64,000 nucleotides of DNA from Flexivirga caeni. GTDB lineage: Bacteria > Actinomycetota > Actinomycetes > Actinomycetales > Dermatophilaceae. The stretch spans positions 62,001-126,000 of the forward strand of contig NZ_RJJQ01000011.1 of assembly GCF_003724155.1 (NCBI RefSeq). Reading direction: 5' to 3'. This document shows, piece after piece, positions 1 to 8,234 of this stretch; the first letter of the stretch is position 1; every line of letters starts with the position of its first letter. The notes beneath the pieces were generated by a model. It was not told where the DNA came from and made no database searches. It worked only from the letters and a program-made list of their open reading frames with translations. The position numbers and the translations under genes were made by a program.

Positions 1-585
1 CAAGGCCAGCGACACCAGCACGAGGGTGGTGATCGGCAGCACCAGACCGTTGCTGTGCGCGACAAGCCCAGCGATGGAGTTCGACTGCGGCGCCGATGAG
101 GGAAACACGGGCACCTGGACGGCGAGCAGCAACACCAGGATCAGTCCGAGGAAGAACGTCGGTGTGGCATAGAAGACGAATGAGATGAAGGTCATCAGGT
201 AGTCGATGAACCGGTTGCGCCGCATCGCCTGCAGGAGTCCCAGGACGATCGCCAGCAGCACGGCGATCGCGAGCGACACAGTGGTCAGCAGCAGGGTCTT
301 CGGCAGTCGTTCGCCGATCAGGCTCGTCACGCTTTGGTTGTGCGTGATCGAGAAGCCCCAATCACCGTGCAGCAGGTTGCTGACCCATTTGCCGTATTGG
401 ACTGGCAGGGGTTTGTTCAGCCCGAGTTGACGGGTCAGCTGGGCGACCTGAGCGGGGGTAGCCGTCTTGCCCAGCATGGAGCGTGGTCCGCCGGGCAGAC
501 GGTGCAGCATCAGGAAGACCACGACCGAGACGACGAAGACGACGAGCACGGACTGGGCGATCCGGCGGGCGAGGTATCCGATCAT
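1..585 (-). CDS. ABC transporter permease, DppB/OppB family (3' end cut by window)
   Basis: Inner-membrane permease of a peptide/nickel-type ABC importer. I translated it from the minus strand: it opens M-I-G-Y-L-A-R-R-I-A-Q-S, followed by a hydrophobic first membrane segment and the R-L-P-G-G-P motif typical of DppB-type permeases. About 195 residues are visible, including the start of the transmembrane permease domain; the EAA loop and C-terminus lie beyond position 1. The ATG is 24 bp downstream of the substrate-binding lipoprotein stop, so the two are surely co-transcribed. The partner permease and ATPases are probably further left. Family assignment is secure; the substrate (peptide, opine or similar) cannot be read. 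Confidence 0.9.
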   Translation of the reverse strand, partial: MIGYLARRIAQSVLVVFVVSVVVFLMLHRLPGGPRSMLGKTATPAQVAQLTRQLGLNKPLPVQYGKWVSNLLHGDWGFSITHNQSVTSLIGERLPKTLLLTTVSLAIAVLLAIVLGLLQAMRRNRFIDYLMTFISFVFYATPTFFLGLILVLLLAVQVPVFPSSAPQSNSIAGLVAHSNGLVLPITTLVLVSLAL

Positions 586-609
586 GAGTAAGATCTGACT
601 CCCTCCGAG

Positions 610-2442
610 TCAGTTGCTCCAGTACCAGTTTTCGGGAGTCAGCGTGAGCATCGGGTTCTGCGGGACCACGCCCTGCAGCTTGGTGTTGATCATGCTGAGC
701 TGCTGCACCGGCAGCGGTTGCCAGATCAGCGGCAACTGCTTGGCGAAGTAATTCTGGTATTGCGTGAGTCCGTCGTCGGAGTTGCCGCGCACCGCACCCT
801 GGATCAGTGAGTCACCGTGCGGGTCGTTCCAGCTGCCATCGCTGTTGCCGCTGGAGAGTTCCTGGCCCAGAGGGGCCGGGTAGGGGCGCAGCGCGTAGCC
901 GCCATACTCCGACAGTTGCCACGAGCACGTGGAGTCAGTGGGCTGGCACCGCACGGTGTTGCCGATTACGGTGTTCGCCGGTGCCTTCTGCACGTTGATC
1001 GTGATGCCTGCTTGAGCCGCGTTGGACCGGAAGGAGTTCATGCTCTGGTCGTATGACGTGCCGTAGTCGGCGTATTGCAGGTTGAGCTCCAACACGGCAC
1101 CTGCCTTGATGCCCGCGCCGCACTGGCCGGGCCCCGAACCGGGTGCGGTGCAGGTGGTCCGGCCATTCGGTTTCACGCTCCAGCCGTGGCCGGCCAGCAA
1201 CTTCTTGGAATCGGCGACACTGAATGGATAGGGATCCGACTTCTCATACGCCGATGCATAGGGATTGCTCGGGTTGAGCGGCACCGGCCCCGTTGTCTCG
1301 CTTCCGTAGCCGTCGAGCGCGCCCTTGATGACGCTCTTCTGGTCGACCACGTGCTGCAACGCCTGGCGGATGTAGAGCTGCTTGAGGATCGCACCGACCT
1401 TGGGGTTGTTGTAATTTGGCTGTAGGTAGTCGACGCCCCACCACAGCCAGGGCACAAGCTGGTAGCCGGACAGCGGCACGGAAGCCTGCGCCGCGGGGAC
1501 GTAGCCGACATCGACCGACCTGCCCGACCGGAGGGCGTTGACCTCCGCGTCGGTGGACGTGAACGCTACCGCCTTGAACTCCGGGATCTTCGGCTTGTGC
1601 GGTCCGGTGTAGGCGGTGTTGGGCACGAACGTCGCGTTACCGGACGAGTCGAACGCCTTCAGCTTCCACGGGCCATCGACAATCTGCCACAACGGGTCAC
1701 TGGCGTACGAAGCGAGCTTGCGTGCCTTACCCGACAGGTACTTGTAGACCGCCTTGCACTTGTTGACGTCGGCCGTGCAGCCGCCGCTGCCGGGCGCGCC
1801 ACCGTCGGAGGTCTTGTCCCAGGCCTGCGGCAGCGGCGTGATGTAGGTCAGCTCGTTGTACCAGAACCAGGTGTGGTTGTAGTCGCCGTCGAGAGTGAAG
1901 GTCACCTGGTGCGGATTGTCGGCCTTCACCGACTTGATGTTGTCCGGATAGAGCCCCGTCACGTAGCCGCCCCACTGGTCCTTCTCAGCGGTGACCAAGT
2001 GCTGCCAGAAGATGATGTCTTGCGCGGTGACCTGAGAGCCGTCGGACCACCTGCGGTCTTTGAGCTTGACGGTGACCGTGTGGCGTGCATTGTCGAAGAC
2101 CGGTGCGTCCGCCAGACTGTCGTCGGCCTGGACGACGGGCTGGCCGTTCACGCCATACATGTACAGCGGGCGGTACATCAGTTTCTGGAACTGCTCCATG
2201 TTCTGGACGGTGTAATAGGTTGCCGAGTCCAGCGGGAAGATGTAGTTGGGCACCGAGTTGGGTTGCCAGGCGAACGTCACGGCCTTCTGGGTGGCCGCCG
2301 CCGGGACTGACGTGCTGGACCCGGTGGCGAAGGTCGTGTGCATATTCCCCTTGTTCGTAGACGCCGAACCTCCGGTGCAGGCCGTCACCGACATCATTCC
2401 GATCGTGGCACCCGCCACGATCACGCTGATCCGCTTGTTCAT
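610..2442 (-). CDS. Peptide-type ABC transporter substrate-binding lipoprotein (SBP_bac_5)
   Basis: Extracytoplasmic substrate-binding lipoprotein of the DppA/OppA class, 610 aa, usual for the family. The N-terminus is a lipoprotein signal peptide: Lys-Arg at 3-4, a hydrophobic stretch, and a lipobox V-T-A-C with Cys22. The cluster-C features R-P-L-Y (about 92), the V-T-V-K-L-K-D-R-R-W-S-D-G-S stretch (about 122-135) and V-T-A-Q-D follow. It is the first transporter gene read in its operon, with the permease 24 bp downstream. The class III aminotransferase gene ends 78 bp upstream of its start on the same strand, so the importer may feed the aminotransferase; that link is inference. Ligand unknown. 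Confidence 0.92.
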   Translation of the reverse strand: MNKRISVIVAGATIGMMSVTACTGGSASTNKGNMHTTFATGSSTSVPAAATQKAVTFAWQPNSVPNYIFPLDSATYYTVQNMEQFQKLMYRPLYMYGVNGQPVVQADDSLADAPVFDNARHTVTVKLKDRRWSDGSQVTAQDIIFWQHLVTAEKDQWGGYVTGLYPDNIKSVKADNPHQVTFTLDGDYNHTWFWYNELTYITPLPQAWDKTSDGGAPGSGGCTADVNKCKAVYKYLSGKARKLASYASDPLWQIVDGPWKLKAFDSSGNATFVPNTAYTGPHKPKIPEFKAVAFTSTDAEVNALRSGRSVDVGYVPAAQASVPLSGYQLVPWLWWGVDYLQPNYNNPKVGAILKQLYIRQALQHVVDQKSVIKGALDGYGSETTGPVPLNPSNPYASAYEKSDPYPFSVADSKKLLAGHGWSVKPNGRTTCTAPGSGPGQCGAGIKAGAVLELNLQYADYGTSYDQSMNSFRSNAAQAGITINVQKAPANTVIGNTVRCQPTDSTCSWQLSEYGGYALRPYPAPLGQELSSGNSDGSWNDPHGDSLIQGAVRGNSDDGLTQYQNYFAKQLPLIWQPLPVQQLSMINTKLQGVVPQNPMLTLTPENWYWSN

Positions 2443-2520
2443 GTTGATTCCTACCTTTGGGCGCGGCGGTTGGGGAACTGACGGTTTGTCGTGCGACTGG
2501 TGGTATCGGCGCGCCGCGAG

Positions 2521-3879
2521 CTAGCGGGCGGACACCTGACGGGCGGCATCGGCGACCTGGCGACACGACCAGCGGAACAATTCCAGTTCCATCGTCAGCG
2601 CCGGTTGCATCCGGTAGAGCGGCTTGGTGTCCTCACTGATGGCGAACACGCCCTTGCGCAGCGCCGCACGGTGCACGGCATGCTGGAAGGCGGGATCCGG
2701 CACCGTCGATCCTGCGCCGGTGACGAATTCGAGGCAGGCCCACGCGCCGGCCGCGCGAACGTCGCCGACCTGGCCGAGTTCATCGATCAACGGCGAAAGT
2801 TCTTCGTGCGCAATGGCTTCCATGGACTTGGCGTTCGCCAGGATCCGACCGTCGGCTAGCAGGTCCAGTCCGGCGAGCGCACCGGCGCACGCTGCGGGCT
2901 CCCAGGCGTAGGTGCCGCCGAGGTGTGCGTGCGCGTTCGCCATCATTTCCTCGGTGCCCAAGACGCCGGCGACCGCTTGGCCACCACCGGTGACGCCCTT
3001 GCCGACCAGCAGCAGGTCGGGCTGCAATCCCCAGCGTTCGGCCGCGAAGACGGTGCCGCACCGGCCCATGCAGGTCTGTACCTCATCGAGCAGCAGCTTC
3101 CAGCCGTATTCGCGGCAGAGGCCGGTCAGGCCGTCCCAGAACGCCTGCGATGGTGCGAGGATGCCGGCCTCTCCGGCGACGGGTTCGATGAGCACCCCGG
3201 CGACCTGCTCGGGTTCGACCTGGTATCGCAGGATCCACTCGCGCAGGTAATCCAGGCAGAGCGTGTCGTCGTGGGGTCCGGGGCCGCGGTGAAAGGGTGC
3301 CCGGAAGCGCTGTGGGTACGGCAACAGAATGACGCCGGGAACGTACTGCGTGTAATGGCTCGTGTTGCCGGGCATGTCGGTCGACGTCGTCGCGGTCAGA
3401 TAGGTCGACTCACCGTGATATTGCCCGAGGAACCCCAGGATGATCGGCCGGCCGGTGGCTTCACGGGCCAGCTTGACAGCGCCCTCGACTGCTTCGGTGC
3501 CGGTGACGGTTGGCGCCACTCGCGTGATGCCGGCAGGGGCGAGGTCGATCAGACGCTCGGCCAGCGTGATCACCGGCTCGCTGCTGAGGTACTGCGAGAT
3601 CTCCATTCCATAGCGGTCCCAGGCGGTGGCGACGGCGTCCCGGACCGACGGTGGCTGGGCACCGTATGGCGCGGCGCCCCACGCGGACACATGGTCGGCG
3701 AAGGAGTTGCCGTCCACGTCGGTGAGCACGTGGCCGTGCTTCTCGCCGAGGACGAACGGAACGTTGATGTAGTTGCGCAACGGGCCTTCGAATGCCTTGT
3801 CGCGCCGGGCCAGCAACTCCCGGCTGCGCGGTCCGGGCAGGTCGGTATGGACCTCAGGATGCGCGAGAACCTCGGTCAC
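2521..3879 (-). CDS. Class III (PLP-dependent) aminotransferase
   Basis: Fold-type I PLP enzyme of the acetylornithine/omega-amino acid/GABA aminotransferase class, 452 aa from the chosen start. The cofactor site is clear: L-L-L-D-E-V-Q-T (Asp binding the pyridine nitrogen) and L-L-V-G-K-G-V-T-G-G with the Schiff-base Lys. I chose the GTG at 3879 because AAGGAG sits 7 nt upstream; a longer reading frame to 3933 has no such site. A TetR gene lies 79 bp upstream and the peptide-type importer lies downstream, all on the same strand. This suggests regulated uptake and transamination of an amino compound. The substrate is not predictable from sequence alone. Confidence 0.88.
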   Translation of the reverse strand: MTEVLAHPEVHTDLPGPRSRELLARRDKAFEGPLRNYINVPFVLGEKHGHVLTDVDGNSFADHVSAWGAAPYGAQPPSVRDAVATAWDRYGMEISQYLSSEPVITLAERLIDLAPAGITRVAPTVTGTEAVEGAVKLAREATGRPIILGFLGQYHGESTYLTATTSTDMPGNTSHYTQYVPGVILLPYPQRFRAPFHRGPGPHDDTLCLDYLREWILRYQVEPEQVAGVLIEPVAGEAGILAPSQAFWDGLTGLCREYGWKLLLDEVQTCMGRCGTVFAAERWGLQPDLLLVGKGVTGGGQAVAGVLGTEEMMANAHAHLGGTYAWEPAACAGALAGLDLLADGRILANAKSMEAIAHEELSPLIDELGQVGDVRAAGAWACLEFVTGAGSTVPDPAFQHAVHRAALRKGVFAISEDTKPLYRMQPALTMELELFRWSCRQVADAARQVSAR

Positions 3880-3958
3880 TGACGATCTCCTTAGCGAAGA
3901 GTGGGCCTCTTGGCGCCTCGGGTCGGCATCCAAGGGATGCTCGAGTTTGAATCGCCGT

Positions 3959-4606
3959 TCAATAAATGGTCAAGGTGCCGAATGGATCGTTATCAAATTG
4001 AAACTCGGTCTTCAGGTGCAGGGCACAGCACTCAGCAGCAACGTGGAGCGCCAGGGTTGGAGTGACCGTCGCGTCACTCAGGGCTACCTGCACTCCCAGC
4101 CCGTCCAGCACAGCGGTCAGCAGGTGGGTGAAGCGGTCGGGGTCAGCGGTCGTCGCGAACTCTCCGGTCTGCTGTCCCTCAATGACGATCTCGCGCACGA
4201 CGCCACGCCAGCGCGTGTCCAACTCGCTGCGATCGTTGGCTGCCTGTGGGTTGCGCAGAGCCTGGCTCCACAGGTCGAACCACAGCGCCCAGCCCTGCGG
4301 CAGTCCGATCGAGCGTTCGGGGGAGCAGCAGATGAGTACCAGCTCGGCCAGCTTGTCGTGGGCCGTCGACAAGCGATCCAGATGCTCCGAGATCTCGGTG
4401 TAGAAGCAGTCTTCGGTGAATCGCAGGGCCTCAATCAGCAGCTTCTCGCGAGTGCTGAAGTAGTACACCAGCAGCGGCGCACTGACGTCGGCCGCCTCGG
4501 CCACGTCGGAGAGTCGGGTCTCGCCGAATCCGCGTTCGGCGATGACCTGTGCCGCAGCGCGCAGAATGCGCCGTCGCCGATCGGCCGACCTTTCGGTTGC
4601 GGTCAT
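3959..4606 (-). CDS. TetR family transcriptional regulator
   Basis: One-component repressor of 215 aa. The N-terminal helix-turn-helix is typical (R-I-L-R-A-A-A-Q-V-I-A-E-R-G-F then T-R-L-S-D-V-A and Y-Y-F-S-T-R-E-K-L-L, about residues 12-55), followed by a helical ligand-binding domain similar in length to family members. The ATG at 4606 has GGAGGG about 7 nt upstream; the extra 27 codons of the longer frame lack a site. It reads toward the aminotransferase and ABC importer with a 79-bp gap, so it probably regulates them and itself. Its last codons are AT-richer than the neighbourhood. Ligand and operator unknown. Confidence 0.9.
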   Translation of the reverse strand: MTATERSADRRRRILRAAAQVIAERGFGETRLSDVAEAADVSAPLLVYYFSTREKLLIEALRFTEDCFYTEISEHLDRLSTAHDKLAELVLICCSPERSIGLPQGWALWFDLWSQALRNPQAANDRSELDTRWRGVVREIVIEGQQTGEFATTADPDRFTHLLTAVLDGLGVQVALSDATVTPTLALHVAAECCALHLKTEFQFDNDPFGTLTIY

Positions 4607-4935
4607 GGCAGCCCTCCTGGGAGATCGTGACGTATGCGGGCCGACGGTGCGGCCGGCCGCGTGATTGGTTCGGGGCAAGAGTGGCACGCTGGTCGGTGCT
4701 GTCGGGCACCAAGACCGGGCCGGCGGCGATGGGCTGGTGCCACGGGCCGGGACGTAGTGTTGTGTGCGACGCCTCGCCTTCTGTGCCCAGGTCGCCGCCG
4801 GCAGCTGGTGACGAAGCCGTGGTAGGTAGCGGCGGGTGTGCCCCCTCGCCCGTCGATCCAGACACCCGCCGCGGGTGCCGTCTGCTGCGGGTCATGCAGG
4901 CGCAACGGGCCCGATCACCGAAACGGGATAGATCG
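4607..4935. other. Intergenic region with no gene seen
   Basis: The region is 329 bp between the TetR start and the tRNA at 4936-5013. The open frames crossing it are shadows with no initiation signals or recognisable protein features. It must hold the TetR promoter (minus strand), but I cannot point to a convincing -10/-35 pair or an operator palindrome. Confidence 0.5.
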
Positions 4936-5013
4936 TGGTGCGGCCGATGAGATTCGAACTCACACTGTCGGGTACCTAAAACCCGTGCCTCCTGCCAGTT
5001 GGGCTACGGCCGC
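4936..5013 (-). tRNA. tRNA with UAG anticodon (nominal Leu), short variable loop
   Basis: Cloverleaf read on the minus strand: acceptor GCGGCCG/CGGCCGC, D-arm containing CTGGC, anticodon stem CGGGT/ACCCG with loop TTTAGGT (anticodon UAG, reading CUA), T-arm GTGAG-TTCGAAT-CTCAT, discriminator A and an encoded CCA. The variable region is only 5 nt (ACAGT), a class I shape, whereas bacterial tRNA-Leu is normally class II with a long variable arm. Leu is therefore assigned by anticodon only. The D-stem has only three clean pairs with an enlarged loop. It could be a divergent, weakly functional or specialised tRNA. Confidence 0.75.
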
Positions 5014-5059
5014 TCGGACGTGAAGTCTAGAGGCTTCCGAGTCCGTCGGAGTCCCCGCG

Positions 5060-5671
5060 TCACGCGGCGCGCAGGATGCCCACGAAGAATGAGTCCTCGC
5101 CGGGCTCCGGGCGCAGGTCATAGGTCGCGAACCGCGACTCCAACTGCCACCCGCTCGCTTCGGCATCGGCGATGAACTCCTCCGCCGGGTAGCTGCGGGA
5201 GGCCGGGTTGACGCCGCCCTGGTGGAAGCCGACCAGCAACCGGCCCCGGTCGGTGATGACCGATCGCAGCGCGCGGAGCACATTCCGCTCGGACCGCTCC
5301 GCCAGGAAGACCATCACGTTGCCGACGCACACGATCAGGTCGTAAGACGTGGGAAACTCCTGCGCCGCAAGGGAATCCGGGCTCACATCCTCCAGTCGCA
5401 GCTCGGCGACCGGCAGCGCCGGGTAGGTGCGGCCTGCTTGTTCGAGCAGCTCCGCGTCGAGGTCCACGCCATACGCGTCGTGGCCGGCGGCCTCCAGCGC
5501 GGCGGCAATGCGGCCCATGCCGCATCCGGCGTCGAGCACGGTGCCACCGCGGGGCAGCAGCGTGTCGGCGAGCCGGGCCTCGCCGGTGATGTCGACACCA
5601 TCCTTGAGCAGCTGGGCGAAGCGAGCGCCGTACCCGTGGTGTCCCTGCTCCCAGCGCGACGGGACCGTCAT
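5060..5671 (-). CDS. Class I SAM-dependent methyltransferase
   Basis: Predicted Rossmann-fold methyltransferase of 203 aa. Motif I is V-L-D-A-G-C-G-M-G (about 45-53), with an acidic G-V-D-L-D at the end of strand 2 and a Y-D-L-I-V-C-V-G-N-V motif near 113. There is no substrate-specific domain, so the methyl acceptor cannot be named. The ATG at 5671 overlaps the bcp stop codon as ATGA (4 bp), indicating translational coupling with the peroxiredoxin. Alternative starts would run antisense into bcp and are less likely. Confidence 0.85.
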   Translation of the reverse strand: MTVPSRWEQGHHGYGARFAQLLKDGVDITGEARLADTLLPRGGTVLDAGCGMGRIAAALEAAGHDAYGVDLDAELLEQAGRTYPALPVAELRLEDVSPDSLAAQEFPTSYDLIVCVGNVMVFLAERSERNVLRALRSVITDRGRLLVGFHQGGVNPASRSYPAEEFIADAEASGWQLESRFATYDLRPEPGEDSFFVGILRAA

Positions 5672-6135
5672 GCCAGCTTCAGCGCCTTCGACAGCGATGC
5701 CACGTGGCCGGTCGCCTTGACGTTGTAGCGCGCGAGTTCGACCGTGCCGTCGGGTGCGACGACGATGGTGGAGCGGATCACGCCGACGACAGTTTTGCCG
5801 TAGAGCTTCTTCTCGCCATACGCACCGTATGCCGTGAGCGCCTCCTTGCTGGGGTCGGCCAGCAAGGGATAGGTCAGCGACTCCTTGGCGACGAACTTCG
5901 CGAGCTTCTCCGGCTCGTCGGGGGAGATGCCGACGACCTCGTAGCCGGCGCCCCGCAGGGTCGTGAGCGAGTCGCGGAAGTCGCATGCTTCCTTGGTGCA
6001 GCCCGGTGTCATCGCGGCCGGGTAGCAGAAGATCACCAGATGCTTGCCTGCGTAATCGGCGAGCGAAACCTCCTCGCCGGAGTCCGAGGTGAGCGTGAAC
6101 GCCGGTGCCTGATCACCGATCTCCAGCCGTGTCAT
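5668..6135 (-). CDS. bcp: Thioredoxin-dependent peroxiredoxin, Bcp/PrxQ type
   Basis: Reduces hydroperoxides using a peroxidatic cysteine, with electrons from thioredoxin or a similar donor. At 155 aa it has the Bcp length. The active site is P-G-C-T-K-E-A-C-D-F, with peroxidatic Cys and the second Cys five residues later, as in PrxQ. The ATG at 6135 is preceded by GGAGGT at 7 nt spacing, which decides against the Met five codons upstream. The methyltransferase start overlaps its stop. It is divergent from the DUF3618 gene across about 190 bp. Confidence 0.93.
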   Translation of the reverse strand: MTRLEIGDQAPAFTLTSDSGEEVSLADYAGKHLVIFCYPAAMTPGCTKEACDFRDSLTTLRGAGYEVVGISPDEPEKLAKFVAKESLTYPLLADPSKEALTAYGAYGEKKLYGKTVVGVIRSTIVVAPDGTVELARYNVKATGHVASLSKALKLA

Positions 6136-6326
6136 GCGGTGAACCTCCATCTGTTGCGCGGGTGCGGGCGATGCGAACGTCGATTGCCATCCGTTATCGT
6201 CTCAGGCGAGCCCGACATGCGATGCGCGGGCCGTACGGCGCGGCACGTCGCAGGCTCCGTGGCCGCCGCCGGCACGACGCGGGCATCGCAACTGTGCCGA
6301 ATGAACTTCGAGTCGAGGAGACACCC

Positions 6327-6611
6327 ATGGCTGACAAGGCCCCCGCGAAACCTGCTACGCGATCCGCCAAGGAAATCGAGGCGGATCTGGCGGCTACCCG
6401 CGAGCGGCTGGCCGGCACGATCGATGAACTCGCGTTCCGGGCACAGCCGAAGGAACTCGCCAAGCGGCAGATGGAGGACGTCAAGCTGACGCTCGGCGGG
6501 ATCACCCACACCCCCGGCGGCGAACTCAACACGCAGAAGCTCGCGATGATGCTCGGCGGGGTCTCCGTCGTGCTGCTGACCGTCGGACTCCTGCGTCGCT
6601 CGCGTGGCTGA
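6327..6611 (+). CDS. DUF3618 domain protein
   Basis: Small actinobacterial protein of 94 aa and unknown function. An Ala/Lys-rich N-terminus leads into the DUF3618-like stretch E-I-E-A-D-L-A-A-T-R-E-R-L-A-G-T-I-D-E-L (about 18-37), and a single C-terminal hydrophobic helix (M-M-L-G-G-V-S-V-V-L-L-T-V-G-L-L) is followed by R-R-S-R-G. It is probably a membrane-tethered cytoplasmic protein. A GAGGAG site lies 7-8 nt before the ATG. The next gene (GroES-like) starts inside its last codons, so the two are coupled. Confidence 0.85.
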   Translation: MADKAPAKPATRSAKEIEADLAATRERLAGTIDELAFRAQPKELAKRQMEDVKLTLGGITHTPGGELNTQKLAMMLGGVSVVLLTVGLLRRSRG

Positions 6612-6936
6612 CTCCGGCGCGGGCAACTTGCCCATCAAGATGCTGCACGACCGGGTGCTGGTGTCCGCCGAAGGTGACGCGGGAGAGCGCAAGTCCGGTG
6701 GCGGCATCGTCATACCCGCCACGGCGTCGGTCGGCAAACGGCTCGCCTGGGCGGAAGTCGTCGCCGTCGGGCAGCACGTGCGCCAGGTCACGGTCGGCGA
6801 CCGGGTGCTGTTCGACCCCGAGGAGCGTGCCGAGGTCGAGTTGCAGAGCAAGACCTACTTGCTGCTGCGCGAACGCGATCTGCACGCCGTGGCTGCGCAG
6901 CGCGTCGACACCGGGTCGACCGGGCTCTATCTATAA
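6604..6936 (+). CDS. GroES-like co-chaperonin family protein
   Basis: Protein of 110 aa with a GroES (Cpn10) fold signature: L-H-D-R-V-L-V near the start, a mobile-loop region ending G-G-G-I-V-I-P, then G-D-R-V-L-F-D and Y-L-L-L-R-E-R-D-L near the end. It is a paralogue, not the groEL-linked groES: no groEL is nearby, the N-terminus is extended and it pairs with DUF3618. The GTG start at 6604 overlaps the preceding stop by 8 bp; an internal ATG at residue 13 is a less likely start. Whether it caps a chaperonin is unknown. Confidence 0.82.
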   Translation: MADSGAGNLPIKMLHDRVLVSAEGDAGERKSGGGIVIPATASVGKRLAWAEVVAVGQHVRQVTVGDRVLFDPEERAEVELQSKTYLLLRERDLHAVAAQRVDTGSTGLYL

Positions 6937-6990
6937 GTCACCCCACGAAGTTTCTCCCCCGCTTCGCTCCTCCGAATACTTCGCGGTGAC
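6937..6990. repeat. Imperfect palindrome at convergent gene ends
   Basis: The arms are GTCACC..CGAAGT and ACTTCGCGGTGAC, around a centre rich in CTTCGCTCC. It lies between the ends of the GroES-like gene (+) and kbl (-). The sequence resembles the CTTCGCTC-type intergenic repeats common in Micrococcales. It may act as a bidirectional terminator, though neither strand has a clear T-run. Confidence 0.5.
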
Positions 6991-7034
6991 CCCGACTCTC
7001 CGCCACTGAACGCGTCGCTGGGGATCCGGTCTGC

Positions 7035-8231
7035 TCAATCCAGCACCTCGGCGCGGGCGGCCTCGAACGCCCGCACGCAGGCGCGCACATCGTCCTCGCT
7101 GTGCGCCGCGGACAGCTGCACCCGGATCCGGGCCTTGCCCTGGGGCACAACGGGATAGGAGAACGCGATCACGTAGACGCCCCGCCGCAGCATCGCGTCG
7201 GCGATCTGCGCGGCCTGGCGGGCTCCGTCCGCCCCCGGGAACATGATCGGGGTGATCGGGTGGCTGCCGGGCAGCACTTCGAACCCGGCCTCCGTCATCA
7301 TGGTGCGGAAGAGCAAGGTGTTTGCCGCCAGTTGCTGGCGCTGATCGAGCGAGTTTCCAGCAATCTCAAGGGCTTTCAGTGATCCCGCGACGACAGAGGG
7401 CGCGACCGCATTGGAGAAGAGGTAGGGCCGGGCACGCTGGCGCAGCAGGTCGACGATCTCCTGATGGGCCGCGACATACCCGCCGGACGCGCCGCCCAGT
7501 GCCTTGCCCAGCGTGCCCGTCACGATGTCGACGCGATCGATCACGCCGCTGCGCTCCGGTGTGCCGCCGCCGCGCTCGCCGACGAACCCCACGGCGTGCG
7601 AGTCGTCCACCATTACCAGTGCGCCGAATTCATCTGCCAGATCACAGATTTCAGCGAGCGGAGCGTAGTAGCCGTCCATCGAGAAGACGCCGTCGGTGAC
7701 GATCACCGTATGCCGTGAGCCTCCCGCTCGCGCGGCTTCCAATTGCGCACGCATGTCGGTCATGTCGGCGTTCTTGTAGCGGAACCGCTTCGCCTTCGAC
7801 AGGCGGATGCCGTCGATCAGCGAGGCGTGGTTCAACTCGTCGGAGATGATCGCGTCGTCCGCGCCGAAGAGCACCTCGAAGATGCCGCCGTTGGCGTCGA
7901 AACACGAGGAGAACAGGATCGAGTCGTCGGTGCCGACGAAGCGGGCGATCGCGTGCTCCAGCTCTCGGTGCTGGGTCTGCGTGCCGCAGATGAAGCGGAC
8001 GCTCGCCATACCGAATCCCCACTGGCTCAACGCATCCCGGGCAGCAGCGACGACGTCGGGGTGGTCGGCGAGGCCGAGGTAGTTGTTGGCGCAGAAGTTC
8101 AGCGCGGCACTGCCGGCGGTTTCGACATGCGCCGCCTGAGGTGTCGAGAGCTCACGCTCGTGCTTGGTCAGACCCGCATCGTCGATCTCACGTAGCGTCG
8201 CGACCAGGGTGTCCTTGTTGGCGTAGACCAT
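7035..8231 (-). CDS. kbl: Glycine C-acetyltransferase (2-amino-3-ketobutyrate CoA ligase)
   Basis: PLP enzyme cleaving 2-amino-3-ketobutyrate with CoA to glycine and acetyl-CoA, the second step of threonine catabolism. At 398 aa it has the family length. Visible motifs are F-C-A-N-N-Y-L-G-L near 50, D-D-S-H-A-V-G-F near 210 and the PLP-lysine motif G-T-L-G-K-A-L-G-G near 244. The ATG at 8231 is only 3 bp downstream of the tdh stop, so tdh-kbl form one unit, the classic pair in which the unstable intermediate passes straight on. Confidence 0.96.
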   Translation of the reverse strand: MVYANKDTLVATLREIDDAGLTKHERELSTPQAAHVETAGSAALNFCANNYLGLADHPDVVAAARDALSQWGFGMASVRFICGTQTQHRELEHAIARFVGTDDSILFSSCFDANGGIFEVLFGADDAIISDELNHASLIDGIRLSKAKRFRYKNADMTDMRAQLEAARAGGSRHTVIVTDGVFSMDGYYAPLAEICDLADEFGALVMVDDSHAVGFVGERGGGTPERSGVIDRVDIVTGTLGKALGGASGGYVAAHQEIVDLLRQRARPYLFSNAVAPSVVAGSLKALEIAGNSLDQRQQLAANTLLFRTMMTEAGFEVLPGSHPITPIMFPGADGARQAAQIADAMLRRGVYVIAFSYPVVPQGKARIRVQLSAAHSEDDVRACVRAFEAARAEVLD

Positions 8232-8234
8232 TGT

